Positions 35,000 to 43,705 of a stretch of DNA of 64,000 nucleotides are shown here, piece after piece. Made by a program: the position numbers and the translations under genes. The stretch comes from Mycobacterium sp. IS-1590 (GTDB lineage: Bacteria > Actinomycetota > Actinomycetes > Mycobacteriales > Mycobacteriaceae), in NCBI RefSeq assembly GCF_001500025.1, contig NZ_LQIW01000048.1, positions 62,001 to 126,000 of the forward strand, given 5' to 3'. Positions within the stretch are counted from its first letter, which is position 1. Each line of letters starts with the position of its first letter. The notes beneath the pieces are model-generated. The model had not been told where the DNA came from, ran no database searches, and saw nothing but the letters and a program-made list of their open reading frames with translations.

Positions 35000-36174
35000 C
35001 GCGGCGGAAGGCCGAGCACCCGCTGCGCGATGATGTTGCGCTGAATCTCCGACGCGCCGCCCGAGATGGTCCCGGCATACGAGCTGATGTAGCGAGTGAA
35101 CCAGTCGGCGGTGAAAAGGTCTGGGCTGTAGGCGTTGTACGGCGCGGTGAGCCCCGGGCTGCGCAGGCCTTCTGCGCCGGCGGCGTCGAGACCGTACCCC
35201 AACGCCTTCTGTTCGGCTTCCGACCCGAACAGCTTCAGCACCGAGATGCCGGGGATGTCGCGTTCGCCGCGGGCCGCCTGTCCCAGCGCGACGGAACCGA
35301 GCAGGCGCAGAGCCTGATGGTCCATCGCGATCGTCGCGTACCGGTCCTGGTTCACCGCTCCCACCGGGCCGAAGTCCTGCAGCAGTTGATCCAGGCGGTT
35401 GGCGAACGCCATCCACATCATGGTCCGTTCGTGGCCCAGCGATCCGTTGGCCACGCGCCAGCCTTCGTGCAGCGGACCGACGAGATTCTCTGCGGGCACC
35501 CGGACACCGGAGAAGAACACCTCGTTGAAATCCAGGTCGTCACGGCTGTACACCGAGGCGAAGGGCCTGCGCTCGACCCCGGAAAGGTCGGTGGGGATCA
35601 ACAATGCGCTGATCCCCTTGTGCTTGGGCGCATCCGGGTCGGTGCGCACGAACGCGAGGATGACGTCGGCGTCGTGTGCGCCCGATGTCCACACCTTCTG
35701 CCCGTCGACGATGAAGTCCTCACCGTCGCGCACTGCTCGCGTGGCCAGTCCCGCCAGGTCCGAACCGGCCCCGGGTTCGCTCATGCCGAGCGATGCGGTC
35801 ATGTCGGCGCGCAGTATCGGCACCGCCCACCGCTGCTTCTGTTCGTCGGTGCCGAAGGACAGCAGCGACGCGGCGATGATCCCGACACCCTGCGGATTGA
35901 ACGCGTGGTAGATGCGGCGCCGCGCCAACTCCTCGCGGTGGACGAACTGTTCGAGCACGCCGGCGTTGCGGCCGCCGAATTCCGGCGGGTTTCCGGGTAG
36001 CAACCATCCGTGGTCGAACAGCAGGCGCTGCCAACGGCGTGCCCACTCCGGCACATGGGCCGTCGACCGGGAACGCTCGAGCGTCGCTTCGGCCTCCGAC
36101 GGTAGGTGCTCGTCGAGGAAGGCGACGAACTCCGCGCGGAAGGCCTCCACCTCGGCATCGAAGGTGAGCTGCAT
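34996..36174 (-). CDS. Acyl-CoA dehydrogenase
   Basis: A 392-aa acyl-CoA dehydrogenase closely related to that at 2017 (same MQLTFD-x-EVE-x-FRAEF start and same end GGxSEIQRNIIAQRVLGLPPR). SEPGAGSDLAGLAT is the flavin loop. Unlike 2017 it has no small-subunit neighbour. Alone on the minus strand, with an AAGTACTT palindrome 15 bp upstream of the ATG, shared in form with the 24466 site. Confidence 0.92.
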   Translation of the reverse strand: MQLTFDAEVEAFRAEFVAFLDEHLPSEAEATLERSRSTAHVPEWARRWQRLLFDHGWLLPGNPPEFGGRNAGVLEQFVHREELARRRIYHAFNPQGVGIIAASLLSFGTDEQKQRWAVPILRADMTASLGMSEPGAGSDLAGLATRAVRDGEDFIVDGQKVWTSGAHDADVILAFVRTDPDAPKHKGISALLIPTDLSGVERRPFASVYSRDDLDFNEVFFSGVRVPAENLVGPLHEGWRVANGSLGHERTMMWMAFANRLDQLLQDFGPVGAVNQDRYATIAMDHQALRLLGSVALGQAARGERDIPGISVLKLFGSEAEQKALGYGLDAAGAEGLRSPGLTAPYNAYSPDLFTADWFTRYISSYAGTISGGASEIQRNIIAQRVLGLPPR

Positions 36175-36184
36175 CCCGCCAACA

Positions 36185-36197
36185 TATCAAGTACTTA
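36185..36197. promoter_or_regulatory. TATCAAGTACTTA site in divergent promoter
   Basis: AAGTACTT is a perfect 8-bp palindrome (36189-36196) inside TATCAAGTACTTA. It lies between the acyl-CoA dehydrogenase (11 bp from its ATG) and the epimerase gene. Third member of the CAAGTACTTGATA group. Confidence 0.5.
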
Positions 36198-36230
36198 ACA
36201 TTTGGGGCGCGGTGCGCTAAGACTTAAGGG

Positions 36231-37145
36231 ATGCTCGACGGCGAGAAGATCCTGATCACCGGCGCCACCGGCAAGATCGCGTTCCCCTTGGCGCGGGAGT
36301 TGGCGCGCAACAACGAGGTGTGGGGCGCGGCCCGGCTGCGGGATTCGGCCGACCGCGATCGGCTGGTCGACGCGGGTGTCGTCCCCGTCGCACTCGACGT
36401 CAGTGACGGCGACTTCTCGGCGCTCCCCGACGATTTCACCTATGTGTTCCACGCCGCGGTCGACCCGGGATCCGGCGAGTGGGCGCGGTGCCTGGAGACG
36501 AACGCGCAGCGTTCGGGCGACCTGCTGCACCGGTATCGCACCGCGAAAGGGTTCGTGTTCTGTTCGACCGGTTCGATCTACGCGTACCAGGGTCAGCGGC
36601 CGCTGACCGAATCCGATCCGCCGGGGGTGCCCTTGCGGGCGAACTACAGCTTCTCCAAGGTCGCCGGTGAGGCGGTCTGTACGTGGGTGGCCCGACAATA
36701 CGAGATTCCGTTGACGATCATCAGGATCTGTTCCACCTACGGGCCCGAGGGCGGCGCCCCCGCCGACCGTCTCGACGCGATACTGGCTCGTAGGCCGATA
36801 AGGCTGCACCCGGACCGGCCGAACAACTACAACCCGATCTACGAGGACGACTATGTTGCGCTGGGAATCAGGGCGATGGAGGCAGCCGACACGCCGCCGG
36901 TCGTGGTGAATTGGGCCGGCAGTGCGACGGTCAGCGCCGAGGAGTACTGCACATACATGGGCGAGCTGGTCGGCGTCGATCCGATTTTCGAGTACACACC
37001 CGACGCCCACACGCCGCTGTGGCCCGACGTCACCCATATGCACGAGGTGCTGGGGCGCACGACGATCGGCTGGCGCGACGGCCTCCGCAGGATGATCGAG
37101 GCCCGACACCCCGAAATCGCGCTGTCACAGCCGGATTCGGTGTAG
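36231..37145 (+). CDS. NAD-dependent epimerase/dehydratase (extended SDR)
   Basis: A 304-aa extended SDR: ITGATGKIAFPLA for NAD binding, FCSTGSIYAYQ and YSFSK for the catalytic Ser/Tyr/Lys. This group includes sugar epimerases and also 3-beta-hydroxysteroid-type dehydrogenases. Neighbours are catabolic, so oxidation of a small-molecule alcohol is more likely than sugar work. Followed at 11 bp by an unknown gene and then an LLM oxidoreductase. Confidence 0.88.
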   Translation: MLDGEKILITGATGKIAFPLARELARNNEVWGAARLRDSADRDRLVDAGVVPVALDVSDGDFSALPDDFTYVFHAAVDPGSGEWARCLETNAQRSGDLLHRYRTAKGFVFCSTGSIYAYQGQRPLTESDPPGVPLRANYSFSKVAGEAVCTWVARQYEIPLTIIRICSTYGPEGGAPADRLDAILARRPIRLHPDRPNNYNPIYEDDYVALGIRAMEAADTPPVVVNWAGSATVSAEEYCTYMGELVGVDPIFEYTPDAHTPLWPDVTHMHEVLGRTTIGWRDGLRRMIEARHPEIALSQPDSV

Positions 37146-37156
37146 GGGAGCCGTCG

Positions 37157-37900
37157 ATGCAATTGCCGGGCCGGCCGTCGGATGAGGTTCCCGAGGTGCT
37201 CGCGAACGGTGACGGAGACATCACCACCATGTTCGTCTCGATGGCGCGACGACATCCCGACGGCGCGGACGCGGACTATCTGCGCTGGCACACCCTCGAC
37301 CATCGCCCCGAACAGCACCGGATGTCCGCGGTGCGCGCATCCCTTCGGCTGGTGTCCACGCCCCAGTGCCACGCCGCACGAGGAACGGATGAAAGTCCTT
37401 ACGACGCGATCGATCACGTGATGACGTACTTCTTCACCGGGGTCGAGGGCATGGAGCCGTTTCTCGCGCTGTCCAAGGCGCTCGGTGAAGCGGGCCGCAA
37501 ACTGCCGCTGCTGCCGCCCGTCGAACGCGGTGTGTACGACGTGCGGGAGCGTGTCGCGAACCCACAGATCAGGGCCGGCGCCGACGTGCTGCCGTGGTGG
37601 CCGAACCGAGGCATGTATCTACTGCTGGAACGAGGCGCAGGCCCTCTTGGCGAACTGTTGGATGTCGACGGGGTGGCAGGCGCATGGGCGGCGACGTCCC
37701 TGACGGTCGAGGGCCGACTGGCCAGTGCCCCCGCCGGGCAGACGATTACGTACTGCTTCCTCGACGACGACCCCGTCGCGGTCGGGCAGCGGCTCCGGCC
37801 GGTTCTGCGGGCCCGATGGGGCAGGGACGGTGTCGCACCGCTTTTCGCCGCGCCGTTTCACGCCGTCGTCCCGTACGAATGGGACCGGTATGTGCCATGA
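37157..37900 (+). CDS. Uncharacterised 247-aa protein
   Basis: I do not recognise the family. ATG 37157 is preceded by AGGGGAG. Features: RWHTLDHRPEQHR near residue 45-57, which resembles the HxxDHxPE segment seen in some dimeric alpha/beta-barrel proteins, and a repeated layout suggesting two ferredoxin-like halves. Soluble. Lies between an extended SDR and an F420-type enzyme, with tight spacing, so it is part of that pathway. An EthD- or ABM-like fold is possible but unproved. Confidence 0.75.
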   Translation: MQLPGRPSDEVPEVLANGDGDITTMFVSMARRHPDGADADYLRWHTLDHRPEQHRMSAVRASLRLVSTPQCHAARGTDESPYDAIDHVMTYFFTGVEGMEPFLALSKALGEAGRKLPLLPPVERGVYDVRERVANPQIRAGADVLPWWPNRGMYLLLERGAGPLGELLDVDGVAGAWAATSLTVEGRLASAPAGQTITYCFLDDDPVAVGQRLRPVLRARWGRDGVAPLFAAPFHAVVPYEWDRYVP

Positions 37901-37913
37901 CACGGAGGTGTGA

Positions 37914-38882
37914 ATGCGCATCGGTTTGATGGTCGGCTCCGACAAGGAGCGTCCGCGAGCTGAGCGGCTGAGTGGGCTGATCGACGACGGAAGAGCCGCC
38001 GAGAAACAGGGTTTCGCGACTTTCTGGATGCCGCAGGTACCCGGTTACCTCGACGCGTTGACGGCCGTGGCGCTGCTGGGGAACGCCACCGACCGCATCG
38101 AGATCGGAACAGCCGTGGTGCCGATCCAGACCCGCCATCCACTCATCATGGCCCAGCAGGCACTGACCACCCAGATCGCCTGCAGTGGCCGGTTCACGCT
38201 GGGCATCGGCCCGTCGCACCACTGGATCATCACCGACCAGCTCGGCCTGCCATACGACAAGCCCGCCCGGTTGGTGCGCGACTATCTCGAGGTGCTCGAC
38301 GCGGCGTTCGGCGGACCGGGCACCACGGCCGTCGAAAACGACACCTACCGCGTACACAGCCCGGTCGACGTCACCGACGCCTTCACCGTGCCGGTGTTGG
38401 TGGCAGCGCTCGGGCCGACGATGCTCCGGATCGCCGGCGAGCGCACCGGCGGGACCATCCTGTGGATGGCCGACGAACGCGCGATCGGCGACTACGTGGT
38501 GCCCCGCATCACGGCGGCGGCAAAAGGTGCGGGCCGCCAGGGTGTTCGGGTCGTCGCCGGTGTCCCTGTCGCGCTCTGCGCCGACGGTGAGGTCGACGAT
38601 GCCCGGGCGTACGCCAGCGAGGTGCTGGGACACGCCGACTTCTCCCCCAACTACGTACGCCTGCTCGAACACGGCGACGCCGAGGACGTCGGTGACACCA
38701 TGGCGGTCGGCGACGAAGCGACCGTCGCGGCACGGTTGCGCCGCTACCGCGACGCCGGTGTCACCGATCTGGCAGCGCGGGTGGTTCCGCTCGGGCAGGA
38801 TCCCGCCCAACGGCAGGCGTCGCGCCGGCGCACTCAGGAGTTCGTCGCGTCGCTGGCTTCCGAGTTCGCCTCGGGCACATAG
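37914..38882 (+). CDS. LLM-class F420-dependent oxidoreductase
   Basis: A 322-aa luciferase-like monooxygenase-family protein behind GGAGG. FATFWMPQVPGY and GTAVVPIQTRHPL match the F420-binding barrel. Mycobacterial members mostly use F420 rather than FMN. Reduces or oxidises an unknown substrate. Its 3' end overlaps the convergent VOC gene by 49 bp. Confidence 0.9.
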   Translation: MRIGLMVGSDKERPRAERLSGLIDDGRAAEKQGFATFWMPQVPGYLDALTAVALLGNATDRIEIGTAVVPIQTRHPLIMAQQALTTQIACSGRFTLGIGPSHHWIITDQLGLPYDKPARLVRDYLEVLDAAFGGPGTTAVENDTYRVHSPVDVTDAFTVPVLVAALGPTMLRIAGERTGGTILWMADERAIGDYVVPRITAAAKGAGRQGVRVVAGVPVALCADGEVDDARAYASEVLGHADFSPNYVRLLEHGDAEDVGDTMAVGDEATVAARLRRYRDAGVTDLAARVVPLGQDPAQRQASRRRTQEFVASLASEFASGT

Positions 38883-39280
38883 CTTCCCATGAACTCTATC
38901 GGCACACCGCCCATCGTGCAGAAGAACAAATCCACACCGGGCACACCGGTGTCCAGCATCGTGACATCGTCGGCGAAGGCGCTGGCTCTCGCGCGTGTTT
39001 CGGCGAAGTCGGGGGCCATGAACGACAACGCGGCCAGCCCCTCGGGCACCACATCGCGAAGGTGCTCGGGAACGTCGAGCACCTCGATGAGCCCGGTGTC
39101 GCCGGTGCCCAGCATGGTGACCTCCGCCCCGTCGGACGCCGGCCACCCGAGCGTCCTCTCCAACACCTCACCGGGCACGTGCATCTGGAACTGCACCGCC
39201 ATCCCCATCACCTCGGTCAGAAACGCCGTGAAGGTATGCGCCGAATGGCTGCGCATCACGACGTGGTGAAGGTTGGCCAT
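38834..39280 (-). CDS. VOC-superfamily (glyoxalase-like) protein
   Basis: A 148-aa vicinal-oxygen-chelate protein: NLHHVVMRSHSAHTF opens the first beta-alpha-beta-beta-beta unit with a metal-type His; IEFMGSYVPE carries the terminal Glu. Could be an epimerase, dioxygenase or lyase. AAGGGA precedes the ATG; 19 bp after the SDR, so co-transcribed. Ends inside the LLM gene, the longest real-gene overlap in the window. Confidence 0.83.
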   Translation of the reverse strand: MANLHHVVMRSHSAHTFTAFLTEVMGMAVQFQMHVPGEVLERTLGWPASDGAEVTMLGTGDTGLIEVLDVPEHLRDVVPEGLAALSFMAPDFAETRARASAFADDVTMLDTGVPGVDLFFCTMGGVPIEFMGSYVPEANSEASDATNS

Positions 39281-39299
39281 GTCTTTCCCTTCCGTAGGC

Positions 39300-40052
39300 C
39301 TATGACCCGAGCATGATCAGGCCGCCGTCGACGGCCACGAGTTGTCCGGTCATGAAATGTGACCCCTCGCTGCAGAAGAACACCAACGCGGGTCCGAGAT
39401 CAGCGACGGGGTCACCGAGTGATCCCCCGAGTGGAATCGATGTCTTGAGTTGGTCGTCCAGGATTTCTGCTGCGGGCCCGAGGAATTCGCGCAGCCTCTC
39501 GGCGCCCGGCGTCTGCACCGCGGGCGCCAGCGCGATCACCGTGACCTTCTCGGCCGCCCATGCCCTGGCGGCCGATCGGGTCCACGCCGCGACCGCGCCC
39601 TTGGTGGCGGCATAAACCGCCGAGAGCGGACTGCCCATCACAGCCTCCGCGGAGCCGAAATTGATGATGCGGCCGCCGCCGTTCTCGCGCATCACCGCGT
39701 ACGCCGACTGGTTGGTCAGGATCGTGGCCTTGACGTTGGTGTCGAGGAGGGAGTCGATGTCGTCCGTGGTGATCTGACCGGGGATGCCTGGCTGCCACAG
39801 TCCGGCCGCATTGAGCAGAACGTCGAGGCCACCCATCTGCGCAGCCGCGGCCCGCACCGTCTCCTCGACCGCTTCGGCGTCACGCACGTCGCACTGCACC
39901 CAGGGCACGCCCGCCACATCGGGTGGTGCCGTGGTGTGGCGGGTGGCCACGACGCGTGCCCCCGCTGCGGTGAGCACCTGCACCGCCGCCGCGCCGATGC
40001 CCGTGGCGCCACCGGTCACCAAGATGCGCCTGCCGTCCAATGATGCGACCAT
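39300..40052 (-). CDS. Short-chain dehydrogenase/reductase
   Basis: A 250-aa SDR from ATG 40052 (MVASLDGRRILVTGG); an in-frame start at 40070 is less likely because it falls in the palindrome. VTGGATGIGAAA is the cofactor loop and YAATK the Tyr/Lys motif. The catalytic Ser position reads INFGSAEAV. Under the palindrome 40059-40081 and divergent from a TetR gene, its probable repressor. Confidence 0.88.
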   Translation of the reverse strand: MVASLDGRRILVTGGATGIGAAAVQVLTAAGARVVATRHTTAPPDVAGVPWVQCDVRDAEAVEETVRAAAAQMGGLDVLLNAAGLWQPGIPGQITTDDIDSLLDTNVKATILTNQSAYAVMRENGGGRIINFGSAEAVMGSPLSAVYAATKGAVAAWTRSAARAWAAEKVTVIALAPAVQTPGAERLREFLGPAAEILDDQLKTSIPLGGSLGDPVADLGPALVFFCSEGSHFMTGQLVAVDGGLIMLGS

Positions 40053-40058
40053 CCCTAG

Positions 40059-40081
40059 ATAGTTAGACAAACGTCAACTAT
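40059..40081. promoter_or_regulatory. ATAGTT/AACTAT inverted repeat (putative TetR operator)
   Basis: ATAGTTAGAC and GTCAACTAT face each other around AAAC, one base short of full symmetry. It lies 7 bp from the SDR start and 35 bp from the TetR start, so binding would block both. Confidence 0.5.
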
Positions 40082-40115
40082 TTGCAAGCCTCAATTGCCC
40101 TGTTAGAGTGCCGGA

Positions 40116-40778
40116 GTGTCCAAACTCGGCGGAGAGATCGCCGTTAACGGTGGTCAACGGCGGGCATCCTACCAGCGGGCCCGTTCGCACGAGACGAAGC
40201 GAGCGCTCGTGCAGGCCGCCATGGCCTTGTGGCGCACGAATGGGTACGCCAAGACGACCGTCGCCGACATCTGCCGGGCCGCTGGCGTATCGAGGGGGTT
40301 GTTCTACTTTTACTTCCCGGCCAAGGAGGACATCCTCTTCGAAGTCGGCCTGCTGTCGACCAGGGCGGCGCAGAAGAAAGTGCGTGCGCTACTGCGCTCC
40401 GACTACGACGTCGAAGCCGTCATCGGCGATGCGTTGCGCAGCCTCGAACGATCGATGGCACGCAATCCGCCCGAGCTGATCATTCAGACGATCCTCGAGG
40501 GCTATCGCCATGAACACCGCATCCTCGCGGGTGAGTCGGTCGACGAGACCGCCGACGCCGACATGTTCGGCGAACTCTTCGCGCGTGCGCAACAAGACGG
40601 GAAAATCGGCGCGCACGTCGACGTCGAGCACCTCTCCCGGTTGGCGGGCATGCATGTCAGCGAGGGCGTGCGGCACTGGGCCGGAGGCAATTTCGGTGAC
40701 CGGTCATTCGCCGATGTCGTGACCGACGACATCGCCGCGCTGATCGCCGGATTCGACTCGAGAAGGGGGCCGGGATGA
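40116..40778 (+). CDS. TetR-family regulator
   Basis: A 220-aa TetR protein from GTG 40116. DNA-binding part: TKRALVQAAMALWRTNGYAK with ICRAAGVSRGLFYFYFPAKEDILF. TAGAGT six bases before the GTG may be a -10 box, so the mRNA may be leaderless. Upstream gene of an acyl-CoA dehydrogenase and an APH-type kinase, and divergent from an SDR; it may control all of these. Confidence 0.92.
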   Translation: MSKLGGEIAVNGGQRRASYQRARSHETKRALVQAAMALWRTNGYAKTTVADICRAAGVSRGLFYFYFPAKEDILFEVGLLSTRAAQKKVRALLRSDYDVEAVIGDALRSLERSMARNPPELIIQTILEGYRHEHRILAGESVDETADADMFGELFARAQQDGKIGAHVDVEHLSRLAGMHVSEGVRHWAGGNFGDRSFADVVTDDIAALIAGFDSRRGPG

Positions 40779-40847
40779 GGATCCCGGTGGAGTGCGCGTA
40801 GGGCGTCGCAGTCGGCGCAAACCTGAACAAAGAGAAAGGAGACCACG

Positions 40848-42149
40848 ATGGCGTGGGATTTCGAGACCGACCCCGAGTACCAGAAGGTGCTCGACTGGGC
40901 CGACGAATTCGTCAGAGAGGAGGTCGAACCGCTGGACTTGGCGTTTCCCGATCAGCAGTTCGTTCCTTTGGACGCCAACCGCCGCAAGGTGATCGACCCA
41001 CTCAAGGACGAAGTGCGCCGACGGGGTCTGTGGGCCACCCACCTCGGTCCCGAACTCGGCGGACAGGGTTACGGACAGCTCAAGCTCGCGCTGCTCAACG
41101 AGATCCTCGGCCGCTCCCAGTGGGCGCCGATCGTATTCGGTTGTCAGGCGCCCGATACCGGCAACGCCGAGATCATCGCGCATTACGGCACCGAGGCCCA
41201 GAAGGAGCGCTATCTGCGCCCACTGCTGGAGGGTGAGATCTTCTCGTGTTATTCGATGACCGAACCCCATGCCGGTGCAGACCCTACGCTGTTCAACACC
41301 ACCGCCGTCCGTGACGGCGACGACTGGGTGATCAACGGCTGGAAGTTCTTCTCCTCCAACGCCAGAACCGCATCGTTTCTGATTGTCATGGTCGTCACCA
41401 ACCCCGACGTGAGCGCCTACCAGGGCATGTCGATGTTCCTGGTGCCGACCGACACCCCGGGCGTCAACATCGTCCGCAACGTCGGTCTGCACGGCGAGCG
41501 TGACGACGAAGGCTCGCACGCGCTCATCCACTACGACAACGTGCGGGTGCCCGCCGATGCGCTGCTGGGCGGCGAAGGCCAGGCATTCGTCATCGCCCAG
41601 ACGCGCCTCGGCGGCGGCCGTATCCACCACGCGATGCGCACGATCGGGCTGTCCCGCAAAGCCCTGGACATGATGTGTGAACGCGCGCTGAGCCGGGAGA
41701 CCCAGGGCAGCAAGCTGTCCGACAAGCAGTTCGTCCAGGGCTACATCGCCGACTCGTACGCACAGCTGTTGCAGTTCCGGCTGATGGTGCTCTACACCGC
41801 CTGGGAGATCGACAAGTACAACGACTACAAGAAGGTCCGCAAGGACATCGCCGCGGTCAAGGTCGTGATGCCGACGGTGCTGCATGATATCGCTTGGCGC
41901 GCAATGCAAGTCCACGGTGCGCTGGGCGTCACCAACGAGATGCCGTTCCTGGGCATGGTGACCGGCGCCGCGGTGATGGGCCTAGCCGACGGTCCGACCG
42001 AGGTGCACAAAGCGACGGTGGCCAAGCAGGTGCTGCGCGACTATGCGCCCAGCACCGACACATGGCCGAGCGAGTGGATCCCGGCCAAGCGGGAAAAGGC
42101 CAGGGCCAAGTTCGCCGAGTACCTAGACCATGAAGTAGGGAATCTGTGA
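40848..42149 (+). CDS. Acyl-CoA dehydrogenase, ACAD10/11-like
   Basis: A 433-aa acyl-CoA dehydrogenase with a perfect AAAGGAG before ATG 40848. SMTEPHAGADPTLF is the flavin loop. The C-terminus reads GLADGPTEVHKATVAKQVL, the ADGPxEVH form typical of ACAD10/ACAD11 rather than the IYxGTxEIQ of ordinary enzymes. It overlaps a phosphotransferase-family kinase by 4 nt. In animals these two activities are fused in one protein that degrades 4-hydroxy acids through a 4-phospho intermediate, so the pair here likely does the same kind of step. Confidence 0.92.
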   Translation: MAWDFETDPEYQKVLDWADEFVREEVEPLDLAFPDQQFVPLDANRRKVIDPLKDEVRRRGLWATHLGPELGGQGYGQLKLALLNEILGRSQWAPIVFGCQAPDTGNAEIIAHYGTEAQKERYLRPLLEGEIFSCYSMTEPHAGADPTLFNTTAVRDGDDWVINGWKFFSSNARTASFLIVMVVTNPDVSAYQGMSMFLVPTDTPGVNIVRNVGLHGERDDEGSHALIHYDNVRVPADALLGGEGQAFVIAQTRLGGGRIHHAMRTIGLSRKALDMMCERALSRETQGSKLSDKQFVQGYIADSYAQLLQFRLMVLYTAWEIDKYNDYKKVRKDIAAVKVVMPTVLHDIAWRAMQVHGALGVTNEMPFLGMVTGAAVMGLADGPTEVHKATVAKQVLRDYAPSTDTWPSEWIPAKREKARAKFAEYLDHEVGNL

Positions 42150-43180
42150 GCGAGAACGCGATAGACGTTGCGCGCCTGACCGATTGGATGGACGCGGCCG
42201 CCCTGCCCGGCAAGGGTGAGCCGCTGCAGACCCGGTTCCTGTCGGGCGGCACCCAGAACGTCATCTACGAGTTGCGCCGCGGGGAACACAGCTGTGTGCT
42301 TCGGATGCCGCCGCCCGGCGCCCCTGCTGACCGCGACAAGGGAATCCTGCGGGAATGGCGCATCATCGAGGCGCTCGACGGCACCGACGTTCCACACACC
42401 GAGGCCGTCGCCGTGTGCGAGGACGCCGCGGTGCTCGGACGCCCGTTCTATCTGATGGGGTTCGTCGACGGATGGTCGCCGATGGATCTCGAGAATCGCA
42501 CGTGGCCCGAACCGTTCGACTCCGACCTCTCCGCGCGCGCAGAACTGGCCTATCAGCTCGCCGAGGGCATCGCCCTGCTGTCGCAAGTCGACTGGAAAGC
42601 CAAGGCGCTGCACGATTTGGGCCGGCCCGACGGGTTCCACGAGCGCCAGGTCGACCGCTGGACGGCGTTCTTCGAGCGCATCAAGGGCCGAGAGATCGAG
42701 GGCCTCGACATCGCCACCGACTGGCTGCGCACACACCGCCCGCTGGACTACGTCCCCGGCCTGATGCACGGCGACTACCAATTCGCCAATGTGATGTACC
42801 GGCACGGGGCTCCCGCCCGGCTGGCGGCGATCGTCGACTGGGAGATGGGCACCGTCGGGGACCCGAAGCTGGACTTGGGCTGGATGGTGCAGAGCTGGCC
42901 CGAGGACACCGCGGCACCGACGGAGTCCGAGATGGGCTACGTCGACATGCGCGGAATGCCGTCGCGCGCAGCCATCGTCGACCACTATGCCAAGGTGTCC
43001 GGGCGCCAGGTCGACGACCTCGACTACTACCTGGTGCTGGCGAAGTGGAAGCTGGCGATCGTGCTCGAGCAGGGTTATCAGCGCGCGGGCGACAACCCGA
43101 AACTGCTCGCCTACGGCCCGGTCATCGTCGAGCTGATGCGTTCGGCGGCCGAGTTGGCCGAGTCCAGCGACTATCGGTGA
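42146..43180 (+). CDS. APH-family phosphotransferase (ACAD10/11 kinase-like)
   Basis: A 344-aa aminoglycoside-phosphotransferase-fold kinase from GTG 42146. Catalytic loop H208-G-D210-YQFAN and metal motif D231-W-E (VDWEMGTVGDPKLDLGW). In known pairs (bacterial LvaA with LvaC, animal ACAD10/11) the kinase phosphorylates the 4-hydroxy group of a 4-hydroxyacyl-CoA. The overlap with the dehydrogenase makes antibiotic resistance an unlikely role. Confidence 0.9.
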   Translation: MSENAIDVARLTDWMDAAALPGKGEPLQTRFLSGGTQNVIYELRRGEHSCVLRMPPPGAPADRDKGILREWRIIEALDGTDVPHTEAVAVCEDAAVLGRPFYLMGFVDGWSPMDLENRTWPEPFDSDLSARAELAYQLAEGIALLSQVDWKAKALHDLGRPDGFHERQVDRWTAFFERIKGREIEGLDIATDWLRTHRPLDYVPGLMHGDYQFANVMYRHGAPARLAAIVDWEMGTVGDPKLDLGWMVQSWPEDTAAPTESEMGYVDMRGMPSRAAIVDHYAKVSGRQVDDLDYYLVLAKWKLAIVLEQGYQRAGDNPKLLAYGPVIVELMRSAAELAESSDYR

Positions 43181-43201
43181 CGGGACTGGCGCCTGCCGAA
43201 A

Positions 43202-43705
43202 TCAGCTGGCGGGCACCAGGTCCGCAGCCACCGACACCATCATCCCGCAGCGGAACATCTCACAGCCGCCGACGTCGGCAGCTGTGGGATCACCGGCTGC
43301 GGCCAGCGCCTTGGCTTTGAACGCCCTGGCCGCCGCGCTCAGGCGGTGCTCGACCGAATCGACGCTGCTGTCGAGCTCTGCGGGAACCCGCTCACCCCAC
43401 AGCGTCACCTCGGTGGCGCCCTGATCCAGGGCGTTGCGCACATGCTGGAGAACACGCGCGTCACGGTCGATCATGTTCGCCGCGACGGCGACGGTCTGCG
43501 GGTGCGGTCGTTCCTCCCAGTCCGCGAGAACCGTTTCCAGGTCGAGAGTCTCGGCTCCGAGAATCGTCAGCGGGCGAACGTCTTCGGCGCCACCGACGAG
43601 CACGGTGACATCCCACCCGGCCATCACCCGGTCGTAGATCCAGCCGCCGGCATACCTCACCGCGTCCGACACCGTCGGGGCGACGATGTCGAGCCGGTAC
43701 CTCAT
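43202..43705 (-). CDS. Uncharacterised 167-aa protein
   Basis: I do not recognise it. Starts MRYRLDIVAPTVSDAV at ATG 43705, overlapping the TetR stop by 4 nt (ATGA), so the two are translationally coupled. It has two halves: an alpha/beta part (AGGWIYDRVMAGWDVTVLVGG) and a basic C-terminal part ending CEMFRCGMMVSVAADLVPAS with two Cys. No signal peptide. Being co-expressed with a regulator, it could act with it. Confidence 0.75.
   Translation of the reverse strand: MRYRLDIVAPTVSDAVRYAGGWIYDRVMAGWDVTVLVGGAEDVRPLTILGAETLDLETVLADWEERPHPQTVAVAANMIDRDARVLQHVRNALDQGATEVTLWGERVPAELDSSVDSVEHRLSAAARAFKAKALAAAGDPTAADVGGCEMFRCGMMVSVAADLVPAS

Noticed and set aside
42146..43180. Aminoglycoside resistance gene
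   Set aside because: The fold matches, but the overlap with an ACAD10/11-like dehydrogenase points to acyl-CoA metabolism.
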